A stretch of 64,000 nucleotides of DNA from an uncultured Lachnospiraceae bacterium (GCA_947626775.1 CANQTL010000006.1:39466-103465); one strand, 5' to 3'. Shown: positions 34,218 to 43,827, counted from the first letter of the stretch. Notes: a model not told the origin generated them from the letters alone. Program-made: numbers and translations.

Positions 34218-35427
34218 AGAAGAGCGCAGAAAAAAACTGAAAGAAAAGCTTGCGGAACAGATCGATTACGCGACGGAGCGGTCGGACGGAGAGATACAGG
34301 AGCTCATCGACGAAATGCTTGTCAGGGAGAGCAAGGAGCAGCCGATGACCCTGACGGAACGCAGGCAGCTTCGCAGGGAACTGTTCGACGCGATCCGCAA
34401 GCTGGACGTCTTACAGGAACTGGTGGATGATCCGCACATTACGGAGATCATGATCAACGGGCCGGATAAGATTTTTGTTGAACAGGACGGCAGGCTGTTT
34501 CAGAGCGATCTGCGGTTTGAAAGCAGGGAGAAGCTGGAAAATGTAATCCAGCAGATCGTGTCGGGATGCAACAGAGTCGTAAACGAGGCTTCTCCGATTG
34601 TAGACGCGCGGCTGCCAAACGGGGCGCGGGTGAACGTGGTTTTGAGTCCGGTGGCGCTGAACGGGCCGATTGTGACGATACGACGATTTCCTGAGAAACC
34701 GATTATGATGGAGGATCTGATTGCCTGCGGTTCCATCAGCGAGGAGGCGTGCGAGTGGCTGAGCAGGCTGGTTCGGGCCAAATACAATATTTTTATCAGC
34801 GGCGGTACGGGCTCCGGCAAGACCACTTTCCTGAACGCGCTGTCCTACTATATTCCCAGGGAGGAGCGGATCATCACCATAGAGGACAGCGCGGAGCTGC
34901 AGCTTCTCGATCTTCCGAATCTGGTGCGTATGGAGACGCGCAATGCCAATGTGGAGGGATGCAGGGAAATTACGATCCGGGATCTGATCAGGACGTCCCT
35001 GCGCATGCGCCCGACCAGAATTATCGTCGGAGAAGTCAGAGGCGGGGAAGCGTTCGATATGATGCAGTGTCTGAATACAGGGCACGACGGATCCATGTCC
35101 ACAGGGCATGCCAACAGTTCCCGGGACATGCTGAGCCGCCTGGAAAATATGGTTCTGATGGGAATGGAGATACCGCTCGCGGCGATCCGGCAGCAGATTG
35201 CCTCGGGAATCGACATTATCGTCCATCTGGGGCGGCTTCGGGATAAGTCCCGCAAGGTGCTGGAGATTGCGGAAGTAGAGGGATTTGCGGGCGGCGAGAT
35301 CGCGCTCGGCACGCTGTACCGGTTCGAGGAGAGCGGGGAGGACGCGTCGGGCCGGATCGTCGGAGAACTGCGGAAGGAGGGAGAGCTGCGCTATGTCGAA
35401 AAATTACAGTTTGCCGGACTACAATGA
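34207..35427 (+). CDS. cpaF: Tad pilus assembly ATPase CpaF/TadA
   Basis: A 406-aa secretion ATPase. The N-terminal domain has DDPHITEIMINGPDKIFVEQ. The ATPase core has Walker A ISGGTGSGKTTFLNAL, Asp box ERIITIEDSAELQL, Walker B RPTRIIVGEVRGGEAFDMMQ and the His box TGHDGSMSTGHANSS. All catalytic parts are intact. It powers polymerisation and export of the Flp pilus at the cytoplasmic membrane. ATG overlaps the CpaE-like gene; the 3' end overlaps tadB. Confidence 0.96.
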   Translation: MESREERRKKLKEKLAEQIDYATERSDGEIQELIDEMLVRESKEQPMTLTERRQLRRELFDAIRKLDVLQELVDDPHITEIMINGPDKIFVEQDGRLFQSDLRFESREKLENVIQQIVSGCNRVVNEASPIVDARLPNGARVNVVLSPVALNGPIVTIRRFPEKPIMMEDLIACGSISEEACEWLSRLVRAKYNIFISGGTGSGKTTFLNALSYYIPREERIITIEDSAELQLLDLPNLVRMETRNANVEGCREITIRDLIRTSLRMRPTRIIVGEVRGGEAFDMMQCLNTGHDGSMSTGHANSSRDMLSRLENMVLMGMEIPLAAIRQQIASGIDIIVHLGRLRDKSRKVLEIAEVEGFAGGEIALGTLYRFEESGEDASGRIVGELRKEGELRYVEKLQFAGLQ

Positions 35428-36151
35428 GTATCGGTTCCGAACCAGGGAGTTGGCGCTGTATGCGGCTGAGGGATTTCTGCTTATCGCCGCGGTCGCCTAT
35501 TTCTTTTACCGGTCATGGGTCGCCTGCGCCGTTCTGCTGCCGGGGCTGCCGCTTTTTCTGAAAAGGAAGCGGCGCGAGCTTGCCAGAAGAAAACGGCAGG
35601 AGCTGAGTATACAGTTTAAGGATCTGATCCTTGCGGTGGCGGCCAACCAGAAAGCGGGGTATTCCGTAGAAAACGCTTTTCGGGAAGCGTACGGCGACAT
35701 GGCGATGCTGTATGGCGGGCAGAGCGTTATCTGCACGGAACTCAGGTATCTTATGGCAGGGCTGGACAACAATGTCGTTCTGGAGCAACTGTTGTACGGT
35801 CTGGGCGTGCGGAGCGGCCTGCCCGATGTGATGCAGTTCGCGGACGTGTTTCTGATTGCCAAGAAAAGCGGCGGAAATATGACGGATATTCTGGCGAAAA
35901 CCGCGGAAGTGATCGAACAGAAGACGGAGACGGACAAGGAGATCCAGCTTATGATAAGCGGCAGAAAGACGGAGCAGAAGATCATGAACGCAGTGCCATT
36001 TTTCATTATTTTCTATGTGGGCAGCACGTCGAAGGGATTTTTTGACGTCCTGTACCATAATCTGATCGGCGTGATCGTCATGACGGCATGTCTCGGATTC
36101 TATCTTGCGTCTTATATGCTGTCGGAGAAAATCGTAGATATCGAAGTGTGA
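35393..36151 (+). CDS. tadB: TadB-like type II secretion F-domain protein
   Basis: A 252-aa inner-membrane platform protein with two N-terminal hydrophobic helices, a cytoplasmic GspF domain (FKDLILAVAANQKAGYSVENAF, SGLPDVMQFADVFLIAKKSGGN) and C-terminal helices. ATG 35393 with AAGGAGG lies inside the end of cpaF, giving a 35-nt overlap and probable translational coupling. Together with the next gene it should form the TadB/TadC platform. Confidence 0.88.
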   Translation: MSKNYSLPDYNEYRFRTRELALYAAEGFLLIAAVAYFFYRSWVACAVLLPGLPLFLKRKRRELARRKRQELSIQFKDLILAVAANQKAGYSVENAFREAYGDMAMLYGGQSVICTELRYLMAGLDNNVVLEQLLYGLGVRSGLPDVMQFADVFLIAKKSGGNMTDILAKTAEVIEQKTETDKEIQLMISGRKTEQKIMNAVPFFIIFYVGSTSKGFFDVLYHNLIGVIVMTACLGFYLASYMLSEKIVDIEV

Positions 36152-36165
36152 GGGGAGGCGGGACA

Positions 36166-37629
36166 ATGGTCTGGATCTATACGGCCATACTGGGAGGATA
36201 TGCGCTGCTGTGGTTTCTTGCGAGAAAAGAGGAGGGGCGGGATCCTTTTTATAAGATGGCGGCGTATCTTGTGCGCGGCAGGGAGAGGGCGCCGCGCGCT
36301 ATGGCGGGCAAAAGGCGCGGCTGGAAAAAAGATCAGCTGCGGCGCGGGCTGGAGGGGAAGCTGAGAACGCTGAATCCCGCCGTATCCGTAACGGTTCAAA
36401 CCAGAGAATACTATCTGGCGGGATACCGCATCGTACTCATCGTGCTGTTTGCCGGAGCGGTCGTATGTCTTGCGGCGTGGTGGAGCGCCCACAGCAGTAC
36501 GCGGCTGCTGGACGGGAATCTGATACACAGAAACGGGTACGGCGGGGATGATATTTCGATCGAACTGGCGGCGCGGATCGAGGGAGAGGAGGAAGAAGAG
36601 CTTTTCCGGTATATTGTGGAAGCGCAGAAATATACGCCGGGGGAGGCGGAAGATCTGTACCGCGCGGCGTCGGAAACTCTGTCCGGGATGATTCTGGGAC
36701 AGAACGGCAGTCTGGAAGACGTGAGATACGATCTGGATCTGGTGACGGGGATCGAGGGATATCCCTTTGACATATCGTGGGACAGCAGCAGCTATGCGCT
36801 TGTCAATACGGACGGGACTGTGAATAACGAGGAACTGACCGAAGGAACAGTGGTAATGCTGACGGCGCATTTCAGATATGAGGGGCAGACCTGGGACCAG
36901 CAGATTCCCGTACAGGTAAACCCCGCGGTGTACACGCGCAGGGAACTGCTGCGCCGCCGCATCGAGGAACTGCTGCATATGCAGGATGAAAGCACCGGCA
37001 GCGAGGAGGAGCTGAGACTGCCGGACAGCGTGGAGACCGCTCCGATCACATGGCGGGAGGTTGTGCAGGACGGCAGCGGCTATGTGATGCTGTTGGCGGT
37101 ATTGGCGGCGGGACTTCTGTACTGGGCGTCGGGCAAGGAACTGGATCGAAAACTGGAGCAGCGCAGACGGGAACTGCTCTTGGACTATCCGGAGATTGTC
37201 AATAAACTGGCGCTCTATATGGGAGCCGGCATGACGATCCGCAACGCCTTTGTCAAGATGGGGGAGGATTATAAGCGCCGGCAGAAGGAAAGGAGGCGAT
37301 ATGTGTATGAAGAGATCCTGATAGCGTGCAACGAACTGCACAGCGGCAGATCGGAAGGCGAGGTCTACGACCGTTTCGGAAGACGGTGCCAGGTGCCGGT
37401 TTATATCAAGCTGAGCACGCTGCTGTCGCAAAATATCAGAAAGGGCAGCAACGATCTTTTGGCCATGCTCCGCCAGGAGGCGGACAGCGCTTTCGCAGAG
37501 AGAAAAAATCAGGCCAGAAAGCTGGGCGAGGAAGCCGGCACCAAGCTCCTGCTGCCGATGATGATGATGTTATGCATCGTCATGGTGATCATTATGATAC
37601 CCGCATGTTTTTCATTTATGGCAGGGTAA
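36166..37629 (+). CDS. tadC: TadC-like secretion platform protein
   Basis: A 487-aa protein, longer than usual TadC. An N-terminal membrane helix and basic region precede a second helix (IVLIVLFAGAVVCLAAWW). A ~200-residue extracytoplasmic insert carries beta-type repeats, then the GspF-like domain LLDYPEIVNKLALYMGAGMTIRNAF ... LSTLLSQNIRKGSNDLLAML, and a final helix. Start ATG after GGGGAGGCGG. The insert is unusual compared with short TadC proteins and may face the cell wall. Confidence 0.85.
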   Translation: MVWIYTAILGGYALLWFLARKEEGRDPFYKMAAYLVRGRERAPRAMAGKRRGWKKDQLRRGLEGKLRTLNPAVSVTVQTREYYLAGYRIVLIVLFAGAVVCLAAWWSAHSSTRLLDGNLIHRNGYGGDDISIELAARIEGEEEEELFRYIVEAQKYTPGEAEDLYRAASETLSGMILGQNGSLEDVRYDLDLVTGIEGYPFDISWDSSSYALVNTDGTVNNEELTEGTVVMLTAHFRYEGQTWDQQIPVQVNPAVYTRRELLRRRIEELLHMQDESTGSEEELRLPDSVETAPITWREVVQDGSGYVMLLAVLAAGLLYWASGKELDRKLEQRRRELLLDYPEIVNKLALYMGAGMTIRNAFVKMGEDYKRRQKERRRYVYEEILIACNELHSGRSEGEVYDRFGRRCQVPVYIKLSTLLSQNIRKGSNDLLAMLRQEADSAFAERKNQARKLGEEAGTKLLLPMMMMLCIVMVIIMIPACFSFMAG

Positions 37630-37698
37630 AACCGACCGTCACGGCGGCGCGCAAAGCGCAGAACATTTACTATTACACAAAACCAAAGGAGGAAGAAA

Positions 37699-37899
37699 AT
37701 GAACGGAAGAAAACAGGAATCGAAACTGAAGGGGTTGCGGGAATTTATCCGGGAGGAAGAAGGAATGGGAACGGTCGAGATCATACTGATTATCGTGGTG
37801 CTGATCGGTCTGGTCATCATTTTCAAGGAACAGCTTCGCAGTCTGGTGGAAAAAGTCTTTGAGAAGATCACCGAAGACAGCAACACAGTGATGTCATGA
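37699..37899 (+). CDS. Flp-type pilin
   Basis: A 66-aa prepilin: charged leader ending in EEEG, cleavage expected before MGTVEIILIIVVLIGLVIIF, whose Glu at position 5 after cleavage is the type IVb hallmark, then a short charged C-terminus. It should be the major subunit of the Tad pilus. AAAGGAGG precedes the ATG; its stop overlaps the next gene by 4 nt. Confidence 0.9.
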   Translation: MNGRKQESKLKGLREFIREEEGMGTVEIILIIVVLIGLVIIFKEQLRSLVEKVFEKITEDSNTVMS

Positions 37900-39332
37900 G
37901 ACGGGGATACATGACCGTATTCCTCACATTGTCGCTCACGCTGATCCTGTCGCTCGTTCTGGCTCTGATAGAGGGAGCGCGGATCAGCGCCGTGCGCATG
38001 AAGTTTGAGTGCGTCGCCGATATCGGCATGAATTCGGTATTGGCGGAATTTCACCGAGAACTGCTGGAACAATACGATCTGCTGTTTGTAGATATGTCGT
38101 ATGGAGGAACCTATGCGGATATCGGCAATACGGAGGAACATCTCAGGAGTTATATTCAGAAAAATCTCAGGCCGGATGCTCCGAATGCCAGCTGGAGAGG
38201 ATTCAGAGATTTTCTGGCCATGGATGCGGGCCGGGCGCATATCGGGCAGTATTCTATTGCGTCCGACGACGATGGGGCGGTATTGAAGAGACAGGTGACG
38301 GACTACATGGCGGATTATCCGATCGGCGCCATTATGGAGAAGGTCGGACTGGGTGCGTCGGAGATCGAAAGCTATGGGCTGGAGACAAGAAATATTGAAG
38401 GGGAGCGGCAGAGTTACGAGGCGCAGATCGACGAAATCGGGCTTCCGGTGGAGGAGGTGGAGGAAGGGGTCTACGAGGAAGTCCCGCTGAACAATCCGGC
38501 GGACGTCGCCAACGCTACCAGAAGCAGCGGCGTATTGAACCTGGTTCTCGACAACCCGGCGCAGGTGTCCGCGGTAAAGGTGTCTCCGGAAGATTATATC
38601 TCCCACCGGACGCTTATGAAGGGGACCGGCCTGTGCGCGGAGGCGGCGGAGATATCGGGAGAGCCCAACGAGCTGATCTTTCAGACGTATCTGTTTGAAA
38701 AGTGCGGGTTTTACGGCAGGGAAATGGAGAAATCTCTGCTCAAATATCAGATAGAATATATTTTGGCAGGCAGGGATACGGATTGGCAGAATCTTGAGTA
38801 TGTGGCGAAGCGGCTGCTGAGATGGCGGGAAGTGGCAAACGTGATCTATATTCTCACGGACAGCGCCAAAATCGCAGAGGCCGAGGCGATGGCGCTCGGA
38901 CTGACCGCGGTGGTGCTGAGCCCGGAGCTGGCGGAGCCGGTAAAATATACCATACTGTTTGCCTGGGCCTATCTCGAGAGCCTGCAGGACGTCAAGACGC
39001 TTCTGTCGGGAGGCAGGGTGCCTGTCTATAAGACGGCGGCGGACTGGAAGACCGGGCTGAAAGGCATTCTGAACGTCAAGGGAAGCCTTGTGCCGGACAG
39101 CGGAGGGAGGGGCCTGAGCTATGAGGAATATCTGCGTATCATGCTTTTTTTACAGGGGCAGCACGACAGGACGTTCCGCGCGATGGATGTCATGGAGATG
39201 GATATCCGCAGGACCCCGGGAAATGCGCGGTTTCGTCTGGACGCATGTTTCGACACATACCAGGCGGACCTGTCCGTGTCGAGCGGTTTCGGTTATTCCT
39301 GCGAGATGAGCAGGCGGTATGGATTTTATTAG
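37896..39332 (+). CDS. DUF5702-type Tad-associated surface protein
   Basis: A 478-aa protein with one N-terminal hydrophobic helix (TVFLTLSLTLILSLVLALIE) directly after a short basic start, then a long extracytoplasmic region. The start (MRRGYMTVFLTLSLTLIL) resembles TadE/TadG-like pseudopilins and fits DUF5702 proteins that accompany Clostridial Tad clusters. The body has no enzymatic motif. It overlaps the pilin gene by 4 nt, so the two are translated together. Confidence 0.78.
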   Translation: MRRGYMTVFLTLSLTLILSLVLALIEGARISAVRMKFECVADIGMNSVLAEFHRELLEQYDLLFVDMSYGGTYADIGNTEEHLRSYIQKNLRPDAPNASWRGFRDFLAMDAGRAHIGQYSIASDDDGAVLKRQVTDYMADYPIGAIMEKVGLGASEIESYGLETRNIEGERQSYEAQIDEIGLPVEEVEEGVYEEVPLNNPADVANATRSSGVLNLVLDNPAQVSAVKVSPEDYISHRTLMKGTGLCAEAAEISGEPNELIFQTYLFEKCGFYGREMEKSLLKYQIEYILAGRDTDWQNLEYVAKRLLRWREVANVIYILTDSAKIAEAEAMALGLTAVVLSPELAEPVKYTILFAWAYLESLQDVKTLLSGGRVPVYKTAADWKTGLKGILNVKGSLVPDSGGRGLSYEEYLRIMLFLQGQHDRTFRAMDVMEMDIRRTPGNARFRLDACFDTYQADLSVSSGFGYSCEMSRRYGFY

Positions 39333-39347
39333 AGGAGGTGACGGAAG

Positions 39348-40301
39348 ATGCCCTTTTTACGCATCATGCAGCATGAATCCAAAAAATTGACAGAACATTC
39401 TCTCCGGGCATATCTTGACACCAATCAAGGTGTTCAAAAAGTAAAATCCTTTTGCAGATCGTTAAAGAGGGTGTCTTCCGTCGTCTCCTTCAGAGCGGGC
39501 ATATGCCGCGTCAAGAGCAGGGGCTCCATGACGCTGGAAGCCGCTTTTGCTCTGCCGTTCTTCCTGTTTGCCGTCATCAATATCCTGTTCGCCGTCAATA
39601 TCATCGGGGCGCAGAGCCGGATCAACGCCGGTCTTCACCAGACGGGCAATAAGATGGCGTTTGCCGGATACGCGTACGAGAGAACGGCGGACGGCATTCT
39701 GCCGGACAGCCTGGCGAGCGTCGCCATGACTTATGCATACGCGCGCAGTTCGGTGCTGGAATATGTCGGGAGGGATTATCTGGATCAATCCTGTGTGGAC
39801 GGCGGCGCGGGAGGGATCTCTTTTGCCGGATCTTCCGTGATGGAGGAGGGGGACGTCATTGATCTTCAGGTTTCCTACAGGGTCAGACCCTTTTCCGGGC
39901 TGATGGGCTTTCGCGGATTTTCCCTGTCGCAGCGCTATTACGGAAAAGCATGGACGGGCTATGATGTGGAGCAGTATGTCAGCGATACGGCGCAGGAAGA
40001 TCCGATGGTGTTTATCACCGAGACGGGAACGGTCTACCATCTGGACCGTAACTGCACCTATCTGAATCCGTCGGTGAGATCCGTTCCGGCGCTGACGGTG
40101 GACGGCAGGCGGAACCAGTCGGGCGGCAGATATTATCCGTGCGGAACTTGCGGCTCTGGCGCAGCCGTGGGGCAGGTGTTCATCACGGATCAGGGAAGCA
40201 GCTATCACAACAGAATCGATTGTTCCGCGCTGAAGCGGACGATCTACACGGTGCCGCTGTCGCAGACGGGCGGGAGAGGAAGGTGTTCAAAATGTGGATA
40301 G
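39348..40301 (+). CDS. TadE-like pseudopilin with two C-terminal Cys repeats
   Basis: A 317-aa protein. An unusually long ~60-residue basic N-terminus precedes the pseudopilin motif SMTLEAAFALPFFLFAVINI. After a ~130-residue body come two related units: VFITETGTVYHLDRNCTYL ... YYPCGTCG and VFITDQGSSYHNRIDCSAL ... GRCSKCG. Each has YHxxxxC followed by CxxC, which suggests small metal-binding or disulfide domains outside the cell. GGAGGTGACGG precedes the ATG. The 3' end overlaps the peptidase gene. Confidence 0.8.
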   Translation: MPFLRIMQHESKKLTEHSLRAYLDTNQGVQKVKSFCRSLKRVSSVVSFRAGICRVKSRGSMTLEAAFALPFFLFAVINILFAVNIIGAQSRINAGLHQTGNKMAFAGYAYERTADGILPDSLASVAMTYAYARSSVLEYVGRDYLDQSCVDGGAGGISFAGSSVMEEGDVIDLQVSYRVRPFSGLMGFRGFSLSQRYYGKAWTGYDVEQYVSDTAQEDPMVFITETGTVYHLDRNCTYLNPSVRSVPALTVDGRRNQSGGRYYPCGTCGSGAAVGQVFITDQGSSYHNRIDCSALKRTIYTVPLSQTGGRGRCSKCG

Positions 40302-40714
40302 AGATATTGGCATTGGCGTTTCTGGGGATCTGCGCGGTCTGCGACGGGCTGGAACAAAAGATTCCGCTTGCCGTCGTATGGCTTGGAATCATAACCGCGC
40401 TCGTGCTGCGCGCAAGAGGACTGTCGGGAGACGGCACATGGCAGTCGGCAGCGGCGGCGCTCATGCCGGGATCCATGTTCTGGCTGTTAAGTTATATCAG
40501 CGGGGAGAAAGTTGGATACGGAGACGGCTGGATGTTGATCATGATCGGGCTGTTTGTGGGTCTGTGGAAATGTTTCCTGGTCATGATGACCGGGCTGATC
40601 GCGGAGTCGGTTGTCATATTGATTCTTTTGGCGTTCAGAAAGGCGTCCGGGAATGACCGCGTCCCGTTCGCGCCCTTTCTGCTGCTGGGATTGGGGGCGG
40701 CGGTATGCCTATGA
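40292..40714 (+). CDS. Second A24-type prepilin peptidase-like protein
   Basis: About 140 aa, hydrophobic. AVCDGLEQKIP carries the first catalytic Asp, and GEKVGYGDGWMLIMIGLFVG is the GxGD motif. It is smaller than the first peptidase (32671) and lies among the pseudopilin genes, so it may process those instead of Flp. ATG 40292 has AGAGGAAGG upstream and overlaps the preceding gene by 10 nt. Confidence 0.82.
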   Translation: MWIEILALAFLGICAVCDGLEQKIPLAVVWLGIITALVLRARGLSGDGTWQSAAAALMPGSMFWLLSYISGEKVGYGDGWMLIMIGLFVGLWKCFLVMMTGLIAESVVILILLAFRKASGNDRVPFAPFLLLGLGAAVCL

Positions 40715-41178
40715 GAAAAAAAGCCGGAGGCTACATGACGGTGGAAGCGTCCTTTCTGGTTACATGGACCGTTTTCCTGTTTGTATTTCTGATCTATCTG
40801 GCATTCTATTCCTACGACAAGTGCGTACTGTTTCAGGACGCCTATGCGGTCTGCTTCCGGGGGAGCATCCAGAAGAAAGAGGACGATATCGTCCCGTATA
40901 TCAGCTCGCACATGAAAGAGCAGTTCGGTGCAAAGTATTTTGCGACAAGCGAGGTGCGCGGGAGCGTGGATCGGAACGGTAATTTTGCCGATGTGACCGG
41001 GGAATGCCTGGTGAAAGTGCCGGTCAGGGCGGATTTTACGATGTATGGTCGGGAGGGATGGCAGATCCGCACGCGGGCGCGGGCGCAGATCGTCAATCCG
41101 GCGCATATAATACGTAAAAGCAGATGGGTGGAGCACGCGGCGGAGTCGCTTGCGGGAATGGCGCAGCAGACAGACTAG
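40705..41178 (+). CDS. TadE-like pseudopilin
   Basis: A 157-aa protein with a short basic leader, then GGYMTVEASFLVTWTVFLFVFLIYLAFY, the TadE-type processing site and helix, followed by an extracytoplasmic domain. It overlaps the preceding prepilin peptidase gene by 10 nt. TadE-like minor pilins are thought to help initiate or anchor Flp pili. Confidence 0.8.
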   Translation: MPMRKKAGGYMTVEASFLVTWTVFLFVFLIYLAFYSYDKCVLFQDAYAVCFRGSIQKKEDDIVPYISSHMKEQFGAKYFATSEVRGSVDRNGNFADVTGECLVKVPVRADFTMYGREGWQIRTRARAQIVNPAHIIRKSRWVEHAAESLAGMAQQTD

Positions 41179-41202
41179 AGACGGTTTAGAAGGGAGGATA
41201 TT

Positions 41203-42657
41203 ATGCTGGAGGCAAAGTATTACAGAGATTACGGACATAATTATATGATACTGCAGTGTATGCAGAACGAGGCGGCGGGCAGTTACCAATATAAGGTTCT
41301 CACGTCGGGCAGAATCGGGGAGCTTCTGCCCTGTTCTGTGCGCCATGTCAATGGCAGCACTTATTATTACTATGACATCAGTTCGCGCACATCCCTGGAC
41401 AGTATGTTCCGCGGTAAAAAAATGTCCTGCGAGCAGATGAAGGACGTCCTGCGTCAGATACACGGGATATACGAAAAACTTGCCGGATATTTTATGGAGG
41501 AGAGCGGGCTGGTACTTCTGCCGGAGCATATCTATTACGATATCGCATCGCGCAGATATATCGGTTTATATTATCCCGACCACCGGCCTGAAGAGTGCGG
41601 CGGCGGCAGGGCGCTGGCGGATTTTCTGCTGGATCATATCGATACGGAGGACAGGGATCTGGCGGAGAAGATGTGCCGGATCTGCGAGCTGGCGGAGGAC
41701 AACTGTTTTTTTGAGGAGGACGCGCTGCGCATACTGGAGGAAGGAGAGGAGCCGGAGCAGCCGGCAGTTCCGCAGATATCTGTCTGCTGGGAAGAGGGGG
41801 AGAGCTGCGCGCCGGGGGAGGACGGCGATATGGCGCGTCTGCCCGAGTCGGAAGGAGCGCGCGGACGTGTTGTGAAGAAGAGCATATTTTACCGGTTGTT
41901 CGCGGCGCTGTCCGTCTGCGGAATCGCGGGAGCTGTCGCCGTGTACAGTGTGTACGGGCTGACAAGACAGGAAGAATTCATCCTGTACGGCGTCATGGCT
42001 GTCATGGGAATCTGCCTGTTTCTCTGTATTGCCGGAATGTTTGCGGAGGGCGGGAGGAAATCTGTGTCCGGCAGCGGCGGCAGGGAGGAACCTCCGGGGG
42101 TATATGATGCGGAATTTGAAAGAGCCGTATACGGCGATCCGAACGGGCGGCGGATGGACGGCGACAGGGACAGAGAGGAAGTTCTGCCCTCGCTGGCGGG
42201 CGTGATCGGACGGGATATGGATCTGGAGATGGCGGGATACGGCGCTGTGTCGGAGAGAGAAGGCGTACAGCGGGCTTCCGGTTCGTCCGGCGCTGCGCGG
42301 ACACATCAGCCGCCGGTCTCTGACGGGTACGGCAATACCGTCTTTTTCGACGGAAGTGCGGACAGGGAACTCAAGCTGTATGCGCTGGACAGAAAGAACA
42401 AGAACCATATTGAGCTGAAACGGTTCCCGTATACGGTAGGCAAGATGGCGGGCTGCGTCGATCACGTGCTCTCCGACGATTCCGTGAGCAGGATCCATGC
42501 GCGGTTTGACATGCAGGGGGAGAGACTTCTTCTGACAGATATGAATTCTACCAACGGGACTTATAAGAACGGCCTGCGCATGCAGCCGCAGGAGACTGTG
42601 GAGTTGGAGCCCGGGGATGAGATCCGGTTTGGGAGTCTGAATTATTGCTATCGATAA
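41203..42657 (+). CDS. FHA-domain protein with N-terminal DUF6382-like domain
   Basis: A 484-aa protein. Residues 1-175 are a cytoplasmic domain of the kind labelled DUF6382 (YYRDYGHNYMILQC, MKDVLRQIHGIYEKLAGYF). Two hydrophobic helices follow at about 228-290. After a Gly/Arg-rich linker, the C-terminal 90 residues form an FHA domain (VGKMAGCVDHVLSDDSVSRIHARF, DMNSTNGTYKNG), which binds phosphothreonine. Both soluble domains are on the cytoplasmic side. ATG after GGGAGGATA. Placement at the end of the Tad operon suggests phospho-regulated pilus assembly, but no kinase is nearby. Confidence 0.85.
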   Translation: MLEAKYYRDYGHNYMILQCMQNEAAGSYQYKVLTSGRIGELLPCSVRHVNGSTYYYYDISSRTSLDSMFRGKKMSCEQMKDVLRQIHGIYEKLAGYFMEESGLVLLPEHIYYDIASRRYIGLYYPDHRPEECGGGRALADFLLDHIDTEDRDLAEKMCRICELAEDNCFFEEDALRILEEGEEPEQPAVPQISVCWEEGESCAPGEDGDMARLPESEGARGRVVKKSIFYRLFAALSVCGIAGAVAVYSVYGLTRQEEFILYGVMAVMGICLFLCIAGMFAEGGRKSVSGSGGREEPPGVYDAEFERAVYGDPNGRRMDGDRDREEVLPSLAGVIGRDMDLEMAGYGAVSEREGVQRASGSSGAARTHQPPVSDGYGNTVFFDGSADRELKLYALDRKNKNHIELKRFPYTVGKMAGCVDHVLSDDSVSRIHARFDMQGERLLLTDMNSTNGTYKNGLRMQPQETVELEPGDEIRFGSLNYCYR

Positions 42658-42660
42658 GCG

Positions 42661-42723
42661 ATAAGCGGCGGCAATCTATTTGACATGGCATACCGAAAAT
42701 GATAATCTCAAATAAGCGGCGGC
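42661..42723 (+). repeat. Pair of 12-bp direct repeats before the rhomboid gene
   Basis: ATAAGCGGCGGC occurs at 42661-42672 and 42712-42723 in the 93-nt gap between the FHA and rhomboid genes. It may be a regulator site or a chance duplication. Confidence 0.35.
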
Positions 42724-42750
42724 TATATTGGAGAACATACGGGGTGAGCT

Positions 42751-43827
42751 ATGGAAGCAGGGCGGATGGATGAGCTGTTCTGTGCAGTGGGATATGAGAA
42801 GATTCCGACCAACCTTCCCGAGTATACATTTTACTATCGCAGGGAAAACCAGGGGATCACGGTTGTTTTTGTCATCGATTACCGCAGAGGGCTTTATATT
42901 TCCGAGGATCAGTATGAGCATATGAAGAGTCAGGGCGTCGGATTCTTCCAGGCCAAGGGAGCGGCGGACGTGCATATGCTGACGCTGATTCTCGCCGAGG
43001 ATACGCAGGCGGCGAAAAGGCTGTGCGCCGGAGACAGTTTTTGCTGGATGATCGATACGGGAAACAGCCGTCTGATGATTCATGAAAATCAGACGGCGGA
43101 TTTCTATGGATGGAGGGCGATTCTGGAGGAGTATCTGGCGAAGGGGCCGGACGAGGCGGAGCGTGACGGCAGATCTGCGGCTGAGGCAGACTCGCCTGCG
43201 GGAGGCGACTGGACCAGAGAGCGCATTGCGGCGCTGCCCTGGGTCAACATCTGTCTCGTGGCGGTCAATGTGCTCGTATTTCTGATATGTACATTTACCG
43301 GCGATGTGTTATATAATAAGGGTGCGTTCGGCGTGGCAGAGATCATGGCGGACGGATCTTGGTATCGGATTTTTACGGCGCTGTTTCTCCATGCGGATGT
43401 GCGGCATCTATTTGGAAATATGATCGTGCTGTACTATGTCGGAGAGATCGTAGAAAAAAGGCTGGGACATGTCCGGTACGCGCTGGTTTACTTTCTGGCG
43501 GGTCTGATCGGAAATATATTTTCCGCGGGATATGAGATCCTGACGGCGCAGCCCTACAGTTCCGTGGGAGCCAGCGGCGCGGTATTCGGCGTGGAGGGAG
43601 CGCTGCTCTTTCTGGTGATCCTGAATCATGGCAGATTCGAATATGTGACGACGGGCAGGCTGGTCTTTGCGATTGCATTTTCTATATACTGCGGGTTTAC
43701 TTCCGCGAACGTCAACAACGCCGCGCATATAGGAGGCGTTCTCGCGGGGTTCGCGGCGGCGGCCCTTATTGCGGTTATGCGGCCGCATTTGGAGACAGGA
43801 AAGGACAGGGGTTTCAATGAAAATTAA
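42751..43827 (+). CDS. Rhomboid-family intramembrane serine protease
   Basis: A 358-aa protein. The first ~165 residues are a soluble domain without signal. The rest has about six helices with the rhomboid signatures: HADVRHLFGNMIVLYYVG, catalytic serine GASGAVFG and catalytic histidine NNAAHIGGVLAGFAAA. Rhomboids cut membrane-spanning substrates; the adjacent pseudopilins are candidate substrates, but this is inference. ATG after CGGGGTGAG; its end overlaps the next gene by 11 nt. Confidence 0.92.
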   Translation: MEAGRMDELFCAVGYEKIPTNLPEYTFYYRRENQGITVVFVIDYRRGLYISEDQYEHMKSQGVGFFQAKGAADVHMLTLILAEDTQAAKRLCAGDSFCWMIDTGNSRLMIHENQTADFYGWRAILEEYLAKGPDEAERDGRSAAEADSPAGGDWTRERIAALPWVNICLVAVNVLVFLICTFTGDVLYNKGAFGVAEIMADGSWYRIFTALFLHADVRHLFGNMIVLYYVGEIVEKRLGHVRYALVYFLAGLIGNIFSAGYEILTAQPYSSVGASGAVFGVEGALLFLVILNHGRFEYVTTGRLVFAIAFSIYCGFTSANVNNAAHIGGVLAGFAAAALIAVMRPHLETGKDRGFNEN

